From positions 121,781 through 185,780 of the forward strand of contig JAGUVW010000043.1 of NCBI GenBank assembly GCA_020062665.1: a DNA stretch of 64,000 nt, in the 5' to 3' direction. Under the pieces are notes generated by a model. That model saw only the letters and a list, made by a program, of their open reading frames with translations. It made no database searches and was not told the DNA's origin. The position numbers and the translations under genes are program-made. Source of the stretch: Pseudomonadales bacterium. Its GTDB lineage: Bacteria > Pseudomonadota > Gammaproteobacteria > Pseudomonadales > Ketobacteraceae. Shown here piece by piece: positions 16,580-25,698 of this stretch (position 1 is the first letter of the stretch; every line of letters starts with the position of its first letter).

Positions 16580-17149
16580 ATGAAGCCAACGGGCAAGCTC
16601 ACAGGGTTTTGCTTACAGTGCCGGCAGGCATTGTGGCTGATGCTTGTACCCCTGCTGGCAAGTGCGGCGCCTCCGACGGAATACGAATTGAAACTGGTGT
16701 ATCTGTACAACTTCACAAAATTTGTGAACTGGCCAGATTCGGCGTTCGACAGCGAGGAATCACCCATCAACATCTGTGTACTCGGCGACATTCAGCAGAC
16801 GGACCTGGGCAGCCAGCTCAATGGCAAGCAATCGCGCAACCGCTCGATCACCTTTCAGCACCTGAAGGAATTTTCTTCCAGTGCGAAATGTCATGTCCTG
16901 TTCCTGTCCCGCGCCGTCGGCAAGTATCAGCTGCAGAGCATCATCGGAAAAATCACCACGCCAACACTGGTGGTGGGTGAAACCACTGACTTCGCCAGGC
17001 ACCAGGGTGTCATCGGCTTTGTGCTGGACGACTCGCGCCGGGTTCGCATCGAAATCAATCTGAATCACGCCAGGCAGCGCCAACTGTCCATTCGCGCCCA
17101 ATTGCTGGAAATCGCCAGAACCGTTTACCGGGATGAGGAGCGTTCGTGA
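16580..17149 (+). CDS. yfiR: YfiR-family periplasmic regulator
   Basis: Periplasmic repressor of a membrane diguanylate cyclase in the known Yfi (YfiBNR) system. The start at 16580 gives MKPTGKLTGFCLQCRQALWLMLVPLLASAAPPT, a clean signal peptide; ATGs at 16568 and 16553 are alternatives. The DUF4154 core starts EYELKLVYLYNFTKFVNWP and has the segment INICVLGD...LNGKQSRNRSI, with TDFARHQGVIGFVLDDSRRVRIEIN near the end. It overlaps the GGDEF-EAL gene by 1 nt (TGATG), the expected partner. Confidence 0.88.
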   Translation: MKPTGKLTGFCLQCRQALWLMLVPLLASAAPPTEYELKLVYLYNFTKFVNWPDSAFDSEESPINICVLGDIQQTDLGSQLNGKQSRNRSITFQHLKEFSSSAKCHVLFLSRAVGKYQLQSIIGKITTPTLVVGETTDFARHQGVIGFVLDDSRRVRIEINLNHARQRQLSIRAQLLEIARTVYRDEERS

Positions 17150-19554
17150 TGCAGTTCATACGCAAATTATCCATTCGCTTCAAAACCATCATGATTGCCA
17201 TGACTGCCAGCTCGCTGGCGTTGGCCATCTCGGGAATTTTCTTCACGTTCTACGACTATAAAATTTCCCGCACCAAAACCGTCGAGGAATTCCAGGTCAT
17301 CGCGCAGGTGCTGGCCGAGCGCAGCGCCGCCGCTCTGCAGTTCGGTGATGAGGAACAGGCGCGCGCCAATCTCAGCGCACTGGCGGCGCGAAGCAGCGTC
17401 ACCCTTGGCTGCCTGTACAACCTGGACAACCGCCTGATGGCGAGTTTCGTTCGCGGCTCATACGCACAGGCAGAGTGCCCTGCCACGCCCTCGCAACAGA
17501 AAACCGCGCTGACGGATCAGGGCCTGGTCATCGTGGAGGACGTGCAACTGGATGAAAATCGCATCGGAACACTCTATGTGGTGTCCGACATGGCAGAAAT
17601 GCGCGAGTCGATGTTCATGCGCTTGATCACCAGCCTGTTCGTCATGGGCTTTTCACTGTTTCTTACTTTCCTGCTGGCCATTCGCATGCAGGAATTCATT
17701 ACCCTGCCCATTCGCAAGCTGCAGGACACGGTGATCAAGATCCGCCAGTCCGACAACTATTCACTGCGCGCCGCGAAACTCACCGAGGATGAAATGGGCA
17801 ACCTGGTGGACGCCTTCAACGGCATGGTGGCGAAAATCGAGAACGACAATATTGCGCTGCGGGAAAGTGAAGATCGTTTCCGCACGCTGACCGCGTCGTC
17901 GCCCGTAGGTGTATTCCAGACCGATGAGGAAGGCCAGTATATTTATGTCAACGCGCGCTGGCGCGAGATCACCAATATCTACGACATCCACCTGACGCAG
18001 GAAGCCTGGATCAAGAGCCTGCATCCGGAGGAGCGTTTCAACGTGCTGTCGCGCTGGAAGGAAGCCGTGAGCAAGGCGGAGGAATTCCGCATGGAATACC
18101 GGCTGCTGCGGGATGATGGCGCCGAAGTAAATGTCATCTGCCACGCCAAGCCGCTGTTCGATCCCGATGGCATGGTCACTGGTTATCTGGGCAGCCTGTC
18201 GGATATTTCCGAGCTGAAATCCGTGCAATCGCAGCTCGAACAACTGGCGCTGTACGATCCGCTCACCAAGCTGGCCAATCGCCATCTGTTCCGCAACCGG
18301 TTGGAAAAGGCGATCCGCAATTGCGGTCGCTCACAGCTGAAACTGGCGATTCTGTTTCTGGACATCGATCACTTCAAGAAAATCAACGACACCATGGGCC
18401 ACGACCAGGGTGACGAACTGCTGCGCGCGATCGCTCACCGCCTGCGCTTCTGCACCCGCCCCGGCGACACCGTGGCCCGCATGGGCGGCGACGAGTTCAC
18501 GATTCTGGTGCCGGAAATCCAGAGCAGCCACGAAGCCGACGCCATCGCCCGCAAGGTGCTGGACGTGCTGAAAGTGCCCATCCGCCTCACCGGTACCGAG
18601 CTGATCATAACCACCAGTATCGGCATCACCATCGGTCTGGACGACGCAGACGACGCCAACACGCTGCTCAAAAACGCCGACCTGGCCATGTACCGCGCCA
18701 AGGCCCAGGGCCGCGACAACTACCAGTTCTTCTCCAACGAGATGAACGTGGAGCTCACCAAGCAGCTGGCGCTGGAAAGCGAAATCCGTCAGGCCTTGCA
18801 ACAACAACAATTCCAGCTGTACTTCCAGCCACAGATGAATCTGGCGGAGGATCGCCTGGTGGGTTACGAAGCACTGCTGCGGTGGATTCATCCCAAAAAA
18901 GGTTTCATTCCGCCGGCGGAATTCATCCCGGTGGCCGAGGACTCCGGCCTGATTCTGCCGCTCGGGGAATGGGTGCTGCGCACCGCCTGCGAACACATTC
19001 GCCTGTTCACCGACAAAGGGCTGCTGCCACCGGATGGTCACATCGCCGTAAATCTTTCACCACGGCAATTCCATGATCCGAATCTGCTTACACTGATCCG
19101 GGATCTGCTCCACACTACCGGCATCAAGAGTCATCAGCTGGAACTGGAAATCACCGAAAGCCTGCTGATGGAAAACGTCGATAACACCATCACCACGCTG
19201 AATGAACTGAAAGAGCTGGGCGTGATTCTGGCCATCGACGATTTCGGCACGGGATATTCGTCGCTGAATTACCTGAAGCGCCTGCCCATTCATGTGCTGA
19301 AGGTGGATCGCTCGTTCGTCATGGATATTCCGCAGGACAGGGACGACATGGAAATCACCGGCGCGGTAATCGCGATGGCACACAAACTGGGTTTGCAGGT
19401 GGTGGCAGAAGGCGTGGAACTGAAGGCGCAGGCGGACTTTCTGCGTGAGAACAACTGTGATTTCGTGCAGGGCTACTATTATGGCAAGCCCATGCCATAT
19501 GCGGCGCTGCTGGACGCTCAGGGCGGGAAGAAAGCCGGGCAGTCCACCAGCTGA
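17149..19554 (+). CDS. Membrane sensor diguanylate cyclase/phosphodiesterase (CHASE8-like, HAMP, PAS, GGDEF, EAL)
   Basis: Controls cyclic di-GMP. 801 aa: TM1 about 13-36, periplasmic sensor 37-155, TM2 about 158-178, HAMP 180-233, PAS 240-358, GGDEF 365-530, EAL 545-790. The cyclase motif is intact (MGGDEF, 445-450) with the inhibitory RxxD site RPGD at 437-440. The phosphodiesterase motifs EAL (574-576), DDFGTGYSS (697-705) and EGVE (754-757) are also present. The periplasmic/HAMP half resembles YfiN, so regulation by the YfiR product is expected. Unlike YfiN it carries PAS and EAL domains. ATG 17149 is preferred to the adjacent GTG 17146. Confidence 0.93.
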   Translation: MQFIRKLSIRFKTIMIAMTASSLALAISGIFFTFYDYKISRTKTVEEFQVIAQVLAERSAAALQFGDEEQARANLSALAARSSVTLGCLYNLDNRLMASFVRGSYAQAECPATPSQQKTALTDQGLVIVEDVQLDENRIGTLYVVSDMAEMRESMFMRLITSLFVMGFSLFLTFLLAIRMQEFITLPIRKLQDTVIKIRQSDNYSLRAAKLTEDEMGNLVDAFNGMVAKIENDNIALRESEDRFRTLTASSPVGVFQTDEEGQYIYVNARWREITNIYDIHLTQEAWIKSLHPEERFNVLSRWKEAVSKAEEFRMEYRLLRDDGAEVNVICHAKPLFDPDGMVTGYLGSLSDISELKSVQSQLEQLALYDPLTKLANRHLFRNRLEKAIRNCGRSQLKLAILFLDIDHFKKINDTMGHDQGDELLRAIAHRLRFCTRPGDTVARMGGDEFTILVPEIQSSHEADAIARKVLDVLKVPIRLTGTELIITTSIGITIGLDDADDANTLLKNADLAMYRAKAQGRDNYQFFSNEMNVELTKQLALESEIRQALQQQQFQLYFQPQMNLAEDRLVGYEALLRWIHPKKGFIPPAEFIPVAEDSGLILPLGEWVLRTACEHIRLFTDKGLLPPDGHIAVNLSPRQFHDPNLLTLIRDLLHTTGIKSHQLELEITESLLMENVDNTITTLNELKELGVILAIDDFGTGYSSLNYLKRLPIHVLKVDRSFVMDIPQDRDDMEITGAVIAMAHKLGLQVVAEGVELKAQADFLRENNCDFVQGYYYGKPMPYAALLDAQGGKKAGQSTS

Positions 19555-19566
19555 AACCGCGCCTGT

Positions 19567-19616
19567 TAAAAAAAGGGCTGAACCACGGCGCAACGAACAA
19601 CCGTCATTCAACCCTT
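19567..19616 (-). terminator. Rho-independent terminator of the acyltransferase gene
   Basis: On the minus strand AAGGGTTGAA pairs with TTCAGCCCTT (one mismatch), with an inner ACGG/CCGT stem, followed by a run of seven T (19574-19568). It sits 14 nt past the acyltransferase stop and also just downstream of the convergent GGDEF-EAL gene. Confidence 0.75.
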
Positions 19617-19629
19617 CCCCTGGCGTTCA

Positions 19630-20475
19630 TCAAAACGCCGTGAGCAGCTTGCGGATTACACCCTTGTTGGTGTCATTCTCACGCACGGTCAGCAGCTCGC
19701 TGATCTGATCCTGAATGGCGAACGCCACCTGATCGCGCAACTCGAACAGCGCATCTTCGTCATCTTCCTTGCCCTGATAGGGCGCGACACTGATTTCGTC
19801 ACCGATGGAGAAATAGAACTTCTCCGGACGCGGCAACATGGTGGGTCCCAACCCCCGCGTCACCGGCATGATGATGTCGCCGCCACGCAGCAGGCCATTC
19901 TTCTTGAGCAGCCCCACCCGTTTCATCAGCTTGCCTACGGGCGAGCGCAGAATGTCTTCGGCATCCAGCAGAATGTCGTACATATCATCGGGGCCAACCG
20001 CTGCAAACGGCAGAATGTTGTAACCATGCTGAATTGCCATGCTGCAGAAACCGGTGCGCCGCTTCCAGGTCAGCTGGTACTGCTCGCCCTTGCGCTTGCT
20101 GACTTCCCGCGCGCCACCGGGAAACACCATCACGTGATCGCCGCGCTCCATCAGTTTTGCGCAATTTTCCCGGGTGCCTTCTACACCGCCGGTCTTGTCC
20201 AGCATCGAGCGCCAGCCAGGCACATCATAGTGGGCATGATCCGCCAGCGTGCGAATCAGGATGCCCTTGTCCCGGAACACCTGCGCAATCAGCAGCGGCG
20301 CATCCAGCACACCGTAAATGGTGTGGTTGCCCACCAGCAGCGTCGGTTTGTTGGGATCGATCTTGTCGAGGCCGAAGAACACCGGGCTGAAATAGAACCG
20401 CAGCGGCGCGGTAAGACGCCACAACTGATCGGCGGTTAGCAGTTCGGTCTCGAAGGGTTTGTGTTGGTACGGCAT
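19630..20475 (-). CDS. Lysophospholipid acyltransferase (PlsC-like)
   Basis: Probable membrane-associated glycerolipid acyltransferase, 281 aa from the ATG at 20475, which has GAGGA 5 nt upstream; the frame is open to 20601. The acyltransferase block I is VGNHTIYGVLDAP, where His and Asp are separated by six residues instead of four as in PlsC; block III is VMVFPGGAREVSKRKGE. This spacing and the PGGAREV motif fit the DGAT2/TMEM68-like branch of the superfamily. Substrate unknown. Confidence 0.85.
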   Translation of the reverse strand: MPYQHKPFETELLTADQLWRLTAPLRFYFSPVFFGLDKIDPNKPTLLVGNHTIYGVLDAPLLIAQVFRDKGILIRTLADHAHYDVPGWRSMLDKTGGVEGTRENCAKLMERGDHVMVFPGGAREVSKRKGEQYQLTWKRRTGFCSMAIQHGYNILPFAAVGPDDMYDILLDAEDILRSPVGKLMKRVGLLKKNGLLRGGDIIMPVTRGLGPTMLPRPEKFYFSIGDEISVAPYQGKEDDEDALFELRDQVAFAIQDQISELLTVRENDTNKGVIRKLLTAF

Positions 20476-20601
20476 TGCTGTCCTCGGTGGAGTACTTTCC
20501 CATTGCTGTGCGAAAAAAGGCGCTCGCCAGCGTCCCAGTATGAATGGCCAAAAGGCCAGAACCATTGGCATTGGCGACCGCCAGTCATGATTCATGGCCA
20601 T

Positions 20602-20638
20602 AAAAAACCCGGCTTCGACAAGGCCAAAGCCGGGTTTT
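20602..20638 (-). terminator. Rho-independent terminator of sucCD
   Basis: A perfect 12-bp stem (AAAACCCGGCTT 20604-20615 with AAGCCGGGTTTT 20627-20638). On the minus strand it is followed by a T run (20607-20602). It lies 20 nt past the sucD stop. Confidence 0.9.
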
Positions 20639-20658
20639 GGAGCGGTTACTATATGGAA

Positions 20659-21534
20659 TTACTTCCAGCCAGTCACTTCTTTAACCGCCAGACCCAGCTC
20701 GGCCGGGTTGCGAACGGTTTTCACGCCGGCTGCTTCCAGTGCTGCGAACTTGTCAGCTGCAGTACCTTTGCCGCCGGCGATGATGGCGCCTGCGTGGCCC
20801 ATGCGCTTGCCCGCCGGAGCGGTAACGCCCGCGATGTAGGACACCACCGGTTTGGTGACGTTCTTCTTGATGTAGGCAGCCGCTTCTTCCTCAGCGGAAC
20901 CACCGATCTCGCCCACCATGATGATCGCTTCGGTCTGGGTGTCGTTCTGCAGCAGTTCCAGTGCGTCGATGAAGGTGGTGCCAGGAATCGGGTCGCCGCC
21001 GATACCGATACAGGTGCTCTGACCGAAGCCCAGCGCTGTGGTCTGGTTAACCGCTTCATAGGTCAGGGTGCCGGAACGGGACACGATGCCGACTTTGCCA
21101 GGCTTGTGGATGTGGCCGGGCATGATGCCGATCTTGCACTCGCCCGGCGTGATCACGCCAGGGCAGTTGGGGCCGATCAGGCGTACGCCTTTGCGCACCA
21201 CGTATTCTTTCACGTACAGCATGTCCAGAGCCGGAATGCCTTCGGTGATGCACACGATCAGCGGGATGCCAGCGTCAGCGGCTTCCAGGATGGAGTCCTT
21301 GCAGAACGCAGCCGGAACGTAGATCACGGTGGCGTCGGCGCCGGTTTCCTTGACGGCCTCAGATACGGTGTTGAACACCGGCAGGTTCAGGTGCTTGGTG
21401 CCGCCTTTGCCGGGCGTCACGCCGCCCACCATTTTGGTGCCGTATTCGATCGCCTGGGTGCTGTGCAGAGTGCCCTGGGCACCCGTGAAACCCTGGCAGA
21501 TAACTTTGGTGTTCTTGTTGATTAAAACGCTCAT
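20659..21534 (-). CDS. sucD: SucD, succinyl-CoA ligase alpha subunit
   Basis: Alpha subunit of succinyl-CoA synthetase (TCA cycle; succinyl-CoA to succinate with nucleotide triphosphate formation). 291 aa, full length. CoA-binding [16 protein letters not shown] at the N-terminus; the phosphorylated histidine is in [15 protein letters not shown]. Start overlaps the sucC stop (TAATG). Transcription ends in a strong terminator 20 nt downstream. Confidence 0.98.
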   Translation of the reverse strand: MSVLINKNTKVICQGFTGAQGTLHSTQAIEYGTKMVGGVTPGKGGTKHLNLPVFNTVSEAVKETGADATVIYVPAAFCKDSILEAADAGIPLIVCITEGIPALDMLYVKEYVVRKGVRLIGPNCPGVITPGECKIGIMPGHIHKPGKVGIVSRSGTLTYEAVNQTTALGFGQSTCIGIGGDPIPGTTFIDALELLQNDTQTEAIIMVGEIGGSAEEEAAAYIKKNVTKPVVSYIAGVTAPAGKRMGHAGAIIAGGKGTAADKFAALEAAGVKTVRNPAELGLAVKEVTGWK

Positions 21535-22700
21535 TATTTGCCCCTCACTGCTGCAACCACTTTCTCGGCAGCATCGTTGAATCCGGTTGCTGCGATGATG
21601 TTCATTCCGCTTTCCGCCAGCTTCTTCGCGCCTAGCTCGGCATTGTTGCCTTCCAGACGCACCACCACCGGCACTTTCACGCCCACTTCAGCTACAGCGC
21701 CCATGACGCCGTCAGCGATCAGGTCGCAACGCACGATACCGCCGAAGATGTTCACCAGAACGGCTTTCACGCTCTCGTCGGACAGAATGATTTTGAACGC
21801 TTCGGTTACGCGCTCTTTGGTAGCGCCGCCGCCCACGTCCAGGAAGTTGGCAGGCTGGCCGCCTTTCAGCTTGATCAGGTCCATGGTGGCCATGGCCAGA
21901 CCCGCGCCGTTCACCATGCAGCCGATGTTGCCTTCAAGAGCAACGTAGTTCAGATCCCACTCGGCAGCGCGACGCTCACGGTCGTCTTCCTGAGTCGGGT
22001 CGTACATGGCCTGCAGGTCCGGGTGACGGTGCAGCGCATTGCCGTCGATCACCACTTTGGCGTCCAGGCAATGCAGGTTGCCTTCCTTGGTGATGACCAG
22101 CGGGTTGACTTCGATCATCGACACGTCTTTCTCGATGAACATTTTCGCCAGGCCCAGGAAAATCTTGGTGAACTGCTTCACCTGCTCGGCATTCAGACCC
22201 AGCTGGAAGCCCAGATCGCGGCCCTGGTAAGGCTGCGCGCCTACCAGTGGATCAATAGTGGCTTTCAGGATTTTTTCCGGGGTGTTGTGGGCAACGGTTT
22301 CGATTTCCACGCCACCTTCAGTGGAGGCCATGAACACCACGCGACGGCTGGCGCGATCCAGCACGGCGCCCAGGTACAATTCCTTGGCGATGTCGGTGCA
22401 GGATTCCACCAGAATCTTGCTGACGGGCTGACCCTTCGCATCGGTCTGGTAGGTCACCAGGTTCGTGCCCAGCAGGCGCTTGGAGAAGTCGATAATCTCG
22501 TCCTTGGAGCTGACCAGCTTGACGCCCCCCGCCTTGCCACGCCCCCCGGCATGCACCTGCGCCTTGACCACCCAGCGGTTTCCACCGATAACGTCTGCCG
22601 CTTGCGCTGCTTCGTTGGGCGTGCTCGCCGCTACACCCTTGGAGACAGGCAGGCCGTACTGTGCGAACAGTTGCTTGGCTTGATACTCATGTAAGTTCAT
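21534..22700 (-). CDS. sucC: SucC, succinyl-CoA ligase beta subunit
   Basis: Beta (nucleotide-binding) subunit of succinyl-CoA synthetase, 388 aa, full length. ATP-grasp start [20 protein letters not shown], then [17 protein letters not shown]-terminal ligase motif [12 protein letters not shown] and [17 protein letters not shown] lies just before the ATG. A terminator separates it from lpd, so it probably has its own promoter within the 200-nt leader. Confidence 0.98.
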   Translation of the reverse strand: MNLHEYQAKQLFAQYGLPVSKGVAASTPNEAAQAADVIGGNRWVVKAQVHAGGRGKAGGVKLVSSKDEIIDFSKRLLGTNLVTYQTDAKGQPVSKILVESCTDIAKELYLGAVLDRASRRVVFMASTEGGVEIETVAHNTPEKILKATIDPLVGAQPYQGRDLGFQLGLNAEQVKQFTKIFLGLAKMFIEKDVSMIEVNPLVITKEGNLHCLDAKVVIDGNALHRHPDLQAMYDPTQEDDRERRAAEWDLNYVALEGNIGCMVNGAGLAMATMDLIKLKGGQPANFLDVGGGATKERVTEAFKIILSDESVKAVLVNIFGGIVRCDLIADGVMGAVAEVGVKVPVVVRLEGNNAELGAKKLAESGMNIIAATGFNDAAEKVVAAVRGK

Positions 22701-22725
22701 TGGCTCACCATCGATCTGACTTGGT

Positions 22726-22793
22726 GTGGAATAATTCCACGATTAAAGAATGTCGCCGATCTTGTGGGTCGGCGTCATATTCGCTCTACGCGA
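22726..22793 (-). promoter_or_regulatory. Structured leader of sucC (three hairpins)
   Basis: Three inverted repeats between the lpd terminator and sucC: GTGGAAT-A-ATTCCAC (22726-22740), CGCCGA-9 nt-TCGGCG (22754-22774) and TCGC-5 nt-GCGA (22781-22793). Structured sucC leaders are known in pseudomonads (sucC RNA motif); whether this one belongs to that motif is not established here. Confidence 0.45.
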
Positions 22794-22852
22794 GTGGAGA
22801 CTGCATTTTCACAACGAAGCCTCACAAAACTGAACAGTCACTGCTCAGATTG

Positions 22853-22884
22853 AAAAAGCCAGATTGCGTCGACCACAATCCGGC
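22853..22884 (-). terminator. Terminator after lpd
   Basis: On the minus strand GCCGGATTG - 9 nt - CAATCTGGC forms a 9-bp stem (one G-U pair) followed by TTTTT (22857-22853), 18 nt past the lpd stop. Confidence 0.8.
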
Positions 22885-22901
22885 CCCATTCAAACCTTCA
22901 A

Positions 22902-24350
<1,449 letters not shown>

Positions 24351-24400
24351 CTATTTCCGTGATGAGTCAGGGTGGCGGCAAGCCACCCGAGGTTCAGGTG

Positions 24401-25639
24401 TTACAGTTCCAGCAAAAGACGTGCGGGATCTTCGATCAGATCCTTGATCGCCACCAGGAACTGCACGGCATCTTTGCCATCGATCAAGCGGTGATCGTAG
24501 GACAGCGCCAAGTACATCATCGGCAGAATCACGACCTGGCCATTCACCGCCATGGGGCGATCCTGAATCTTGTGCATGCCCAGAATGGCTGTCTGGGGCG
24601 GGTTCAGAATCGGTGTCGACCACAGGGAACCGAATACGCCACCGTTGGAAATGGTGAAGGTGCCGCCGGTCATGTCTTCCAGTGTCAGCTTGCCTTCCTG
24701 CGCGCGCTTGCCGTACTCGACGATCTTGCCTTCCACTTCGGCGAAGCCCATCTTGTCCACGTCACGCAGAATCGGAACCACCAGGCCGCGATCACTGGAA
24801 ACCGCCACGCCTACGTCGTAGTAACCGTGGTAAACGATATCGTTGCCGTCGATGGACGCATTCACCACCGGGAATTTCTTCAGCGCTTCAACTGCCGCAC
24901 GCACGAAGAAGGACATGAAGCCCAGACGGGTGCCGTGTGCCTTCTCGAACAGATCCTTGTAGTTCTTGCGCATGTCCATGACCGGCTTCATGTTGACCTC
25001 GTTGAAGGTAGTCAGCATGGCAGCATTGCGCTGGGCTGATACCAGACGCTCAGCGACTTTCGCACGCAGGCGGGTCATGGGTACGCGACGCTCTTCGCGC
25101 TCGCCGGAGAAGGCGGCGGCCGGTGCAGCCGGTTTGGCGGCATCGGTTTTCACCTGGGGCTTGGCTTCTTCCTTCTTCGCCGCAGGTGCAGAACCACCTT
25201 TCAGATGAGCAAGCACGTCTTCCTTGGTGATGCGACCACCTTTGCCGGTGCCCTTGATCTGGCTGGGATCCAGATTGTTTTCCGCAATCAGCTTGCGAAC
25301 GGCCGGTCCCCAGTTGTCTTCAACCTGATCGCTGTCGGCAGCGGCTTCGACTTTTGCTGCAGCAGGCGCAGCTGCTTCTGCCGCCTTGCCGGTGGTCGCG
25401 CCAGCCTGCGCAATGAACGCGATCACTTCCTGACTCAGAACCGTATCGCCTTCGCTTTTCAGAACTTTTTCCAGGACACCATCATGGGGTGCCACCACTT
25501 CCAGCACCACCTTGTCGGTTTCGATATCCACCAGCAGCTCGTCGCGAGACACCGCGTCGCCAGGTTTTTTATGCCAGGTTGCTACCGTGCCGTCTGCAAC
25601 CGCTTCGGGGAACTGAGGGGCTTTGATTTCGGTGCTCAT
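24401..25639 (-). CDS. sucB: SucB, dihydrolipoyl succinyltransferase (E2o)
   Basis: Core of the 2-oxoglutarate dehydrogenase complex, 412 aa. One lipoyl domain with the modified lysine in [11 protein letters not shown] (about residue 43), an Ala/Pro-rich linker, the E1/E3-binding domain ([32 protein letters not shown], about 109-140), a second linker, and the catalytic domain with [12 protein letters not shown] near the C-terminus. 59 nt after sucA on the same strand. Confidence 0.98.
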   Translation of the reverse strand: MSTEIKAPQFPEAVADGTVATWHKKPGDAVSRDELLVDIETDKVVLEVVAPHDGVLEKVLKSEGDTVLSQEVIAFIAQAGATTGKAAEAAAPAAAKVEAAADSDQVEDNWGPAVRKLIAENNLDPSQIKGTGKGGRITKEDVLAHLKGGSAPAAKKEEAKPQVKTDAAKPAAPAAAFSGEREERRVPMTRLRAKVAERLVSAQRNAAMLTTFNEVNMKPVMDMRKNYKDLFEKAHGTRLGFMSFFVRAAVEALKKFPVVNASIDGNDIVYHGYYDVGVAVSSDRGLVVPILRDVDKMGFAEVEGKIVEYGKRAQEGKLTLEDMTGGTFTISNGGVFGSLWSTPILNPPQTAILGMHKIQDRPMAVNGQVVILPMMYLALSYDHRLIDGKDAVQFLVAIKDLIEDPARLLLEL

Positions 25640-25698
25640 CTGCTTTCCTTCTTCGCCTCAATCGACTCTATTTCAGGTCTGAATACTTTCGTGTTTGT

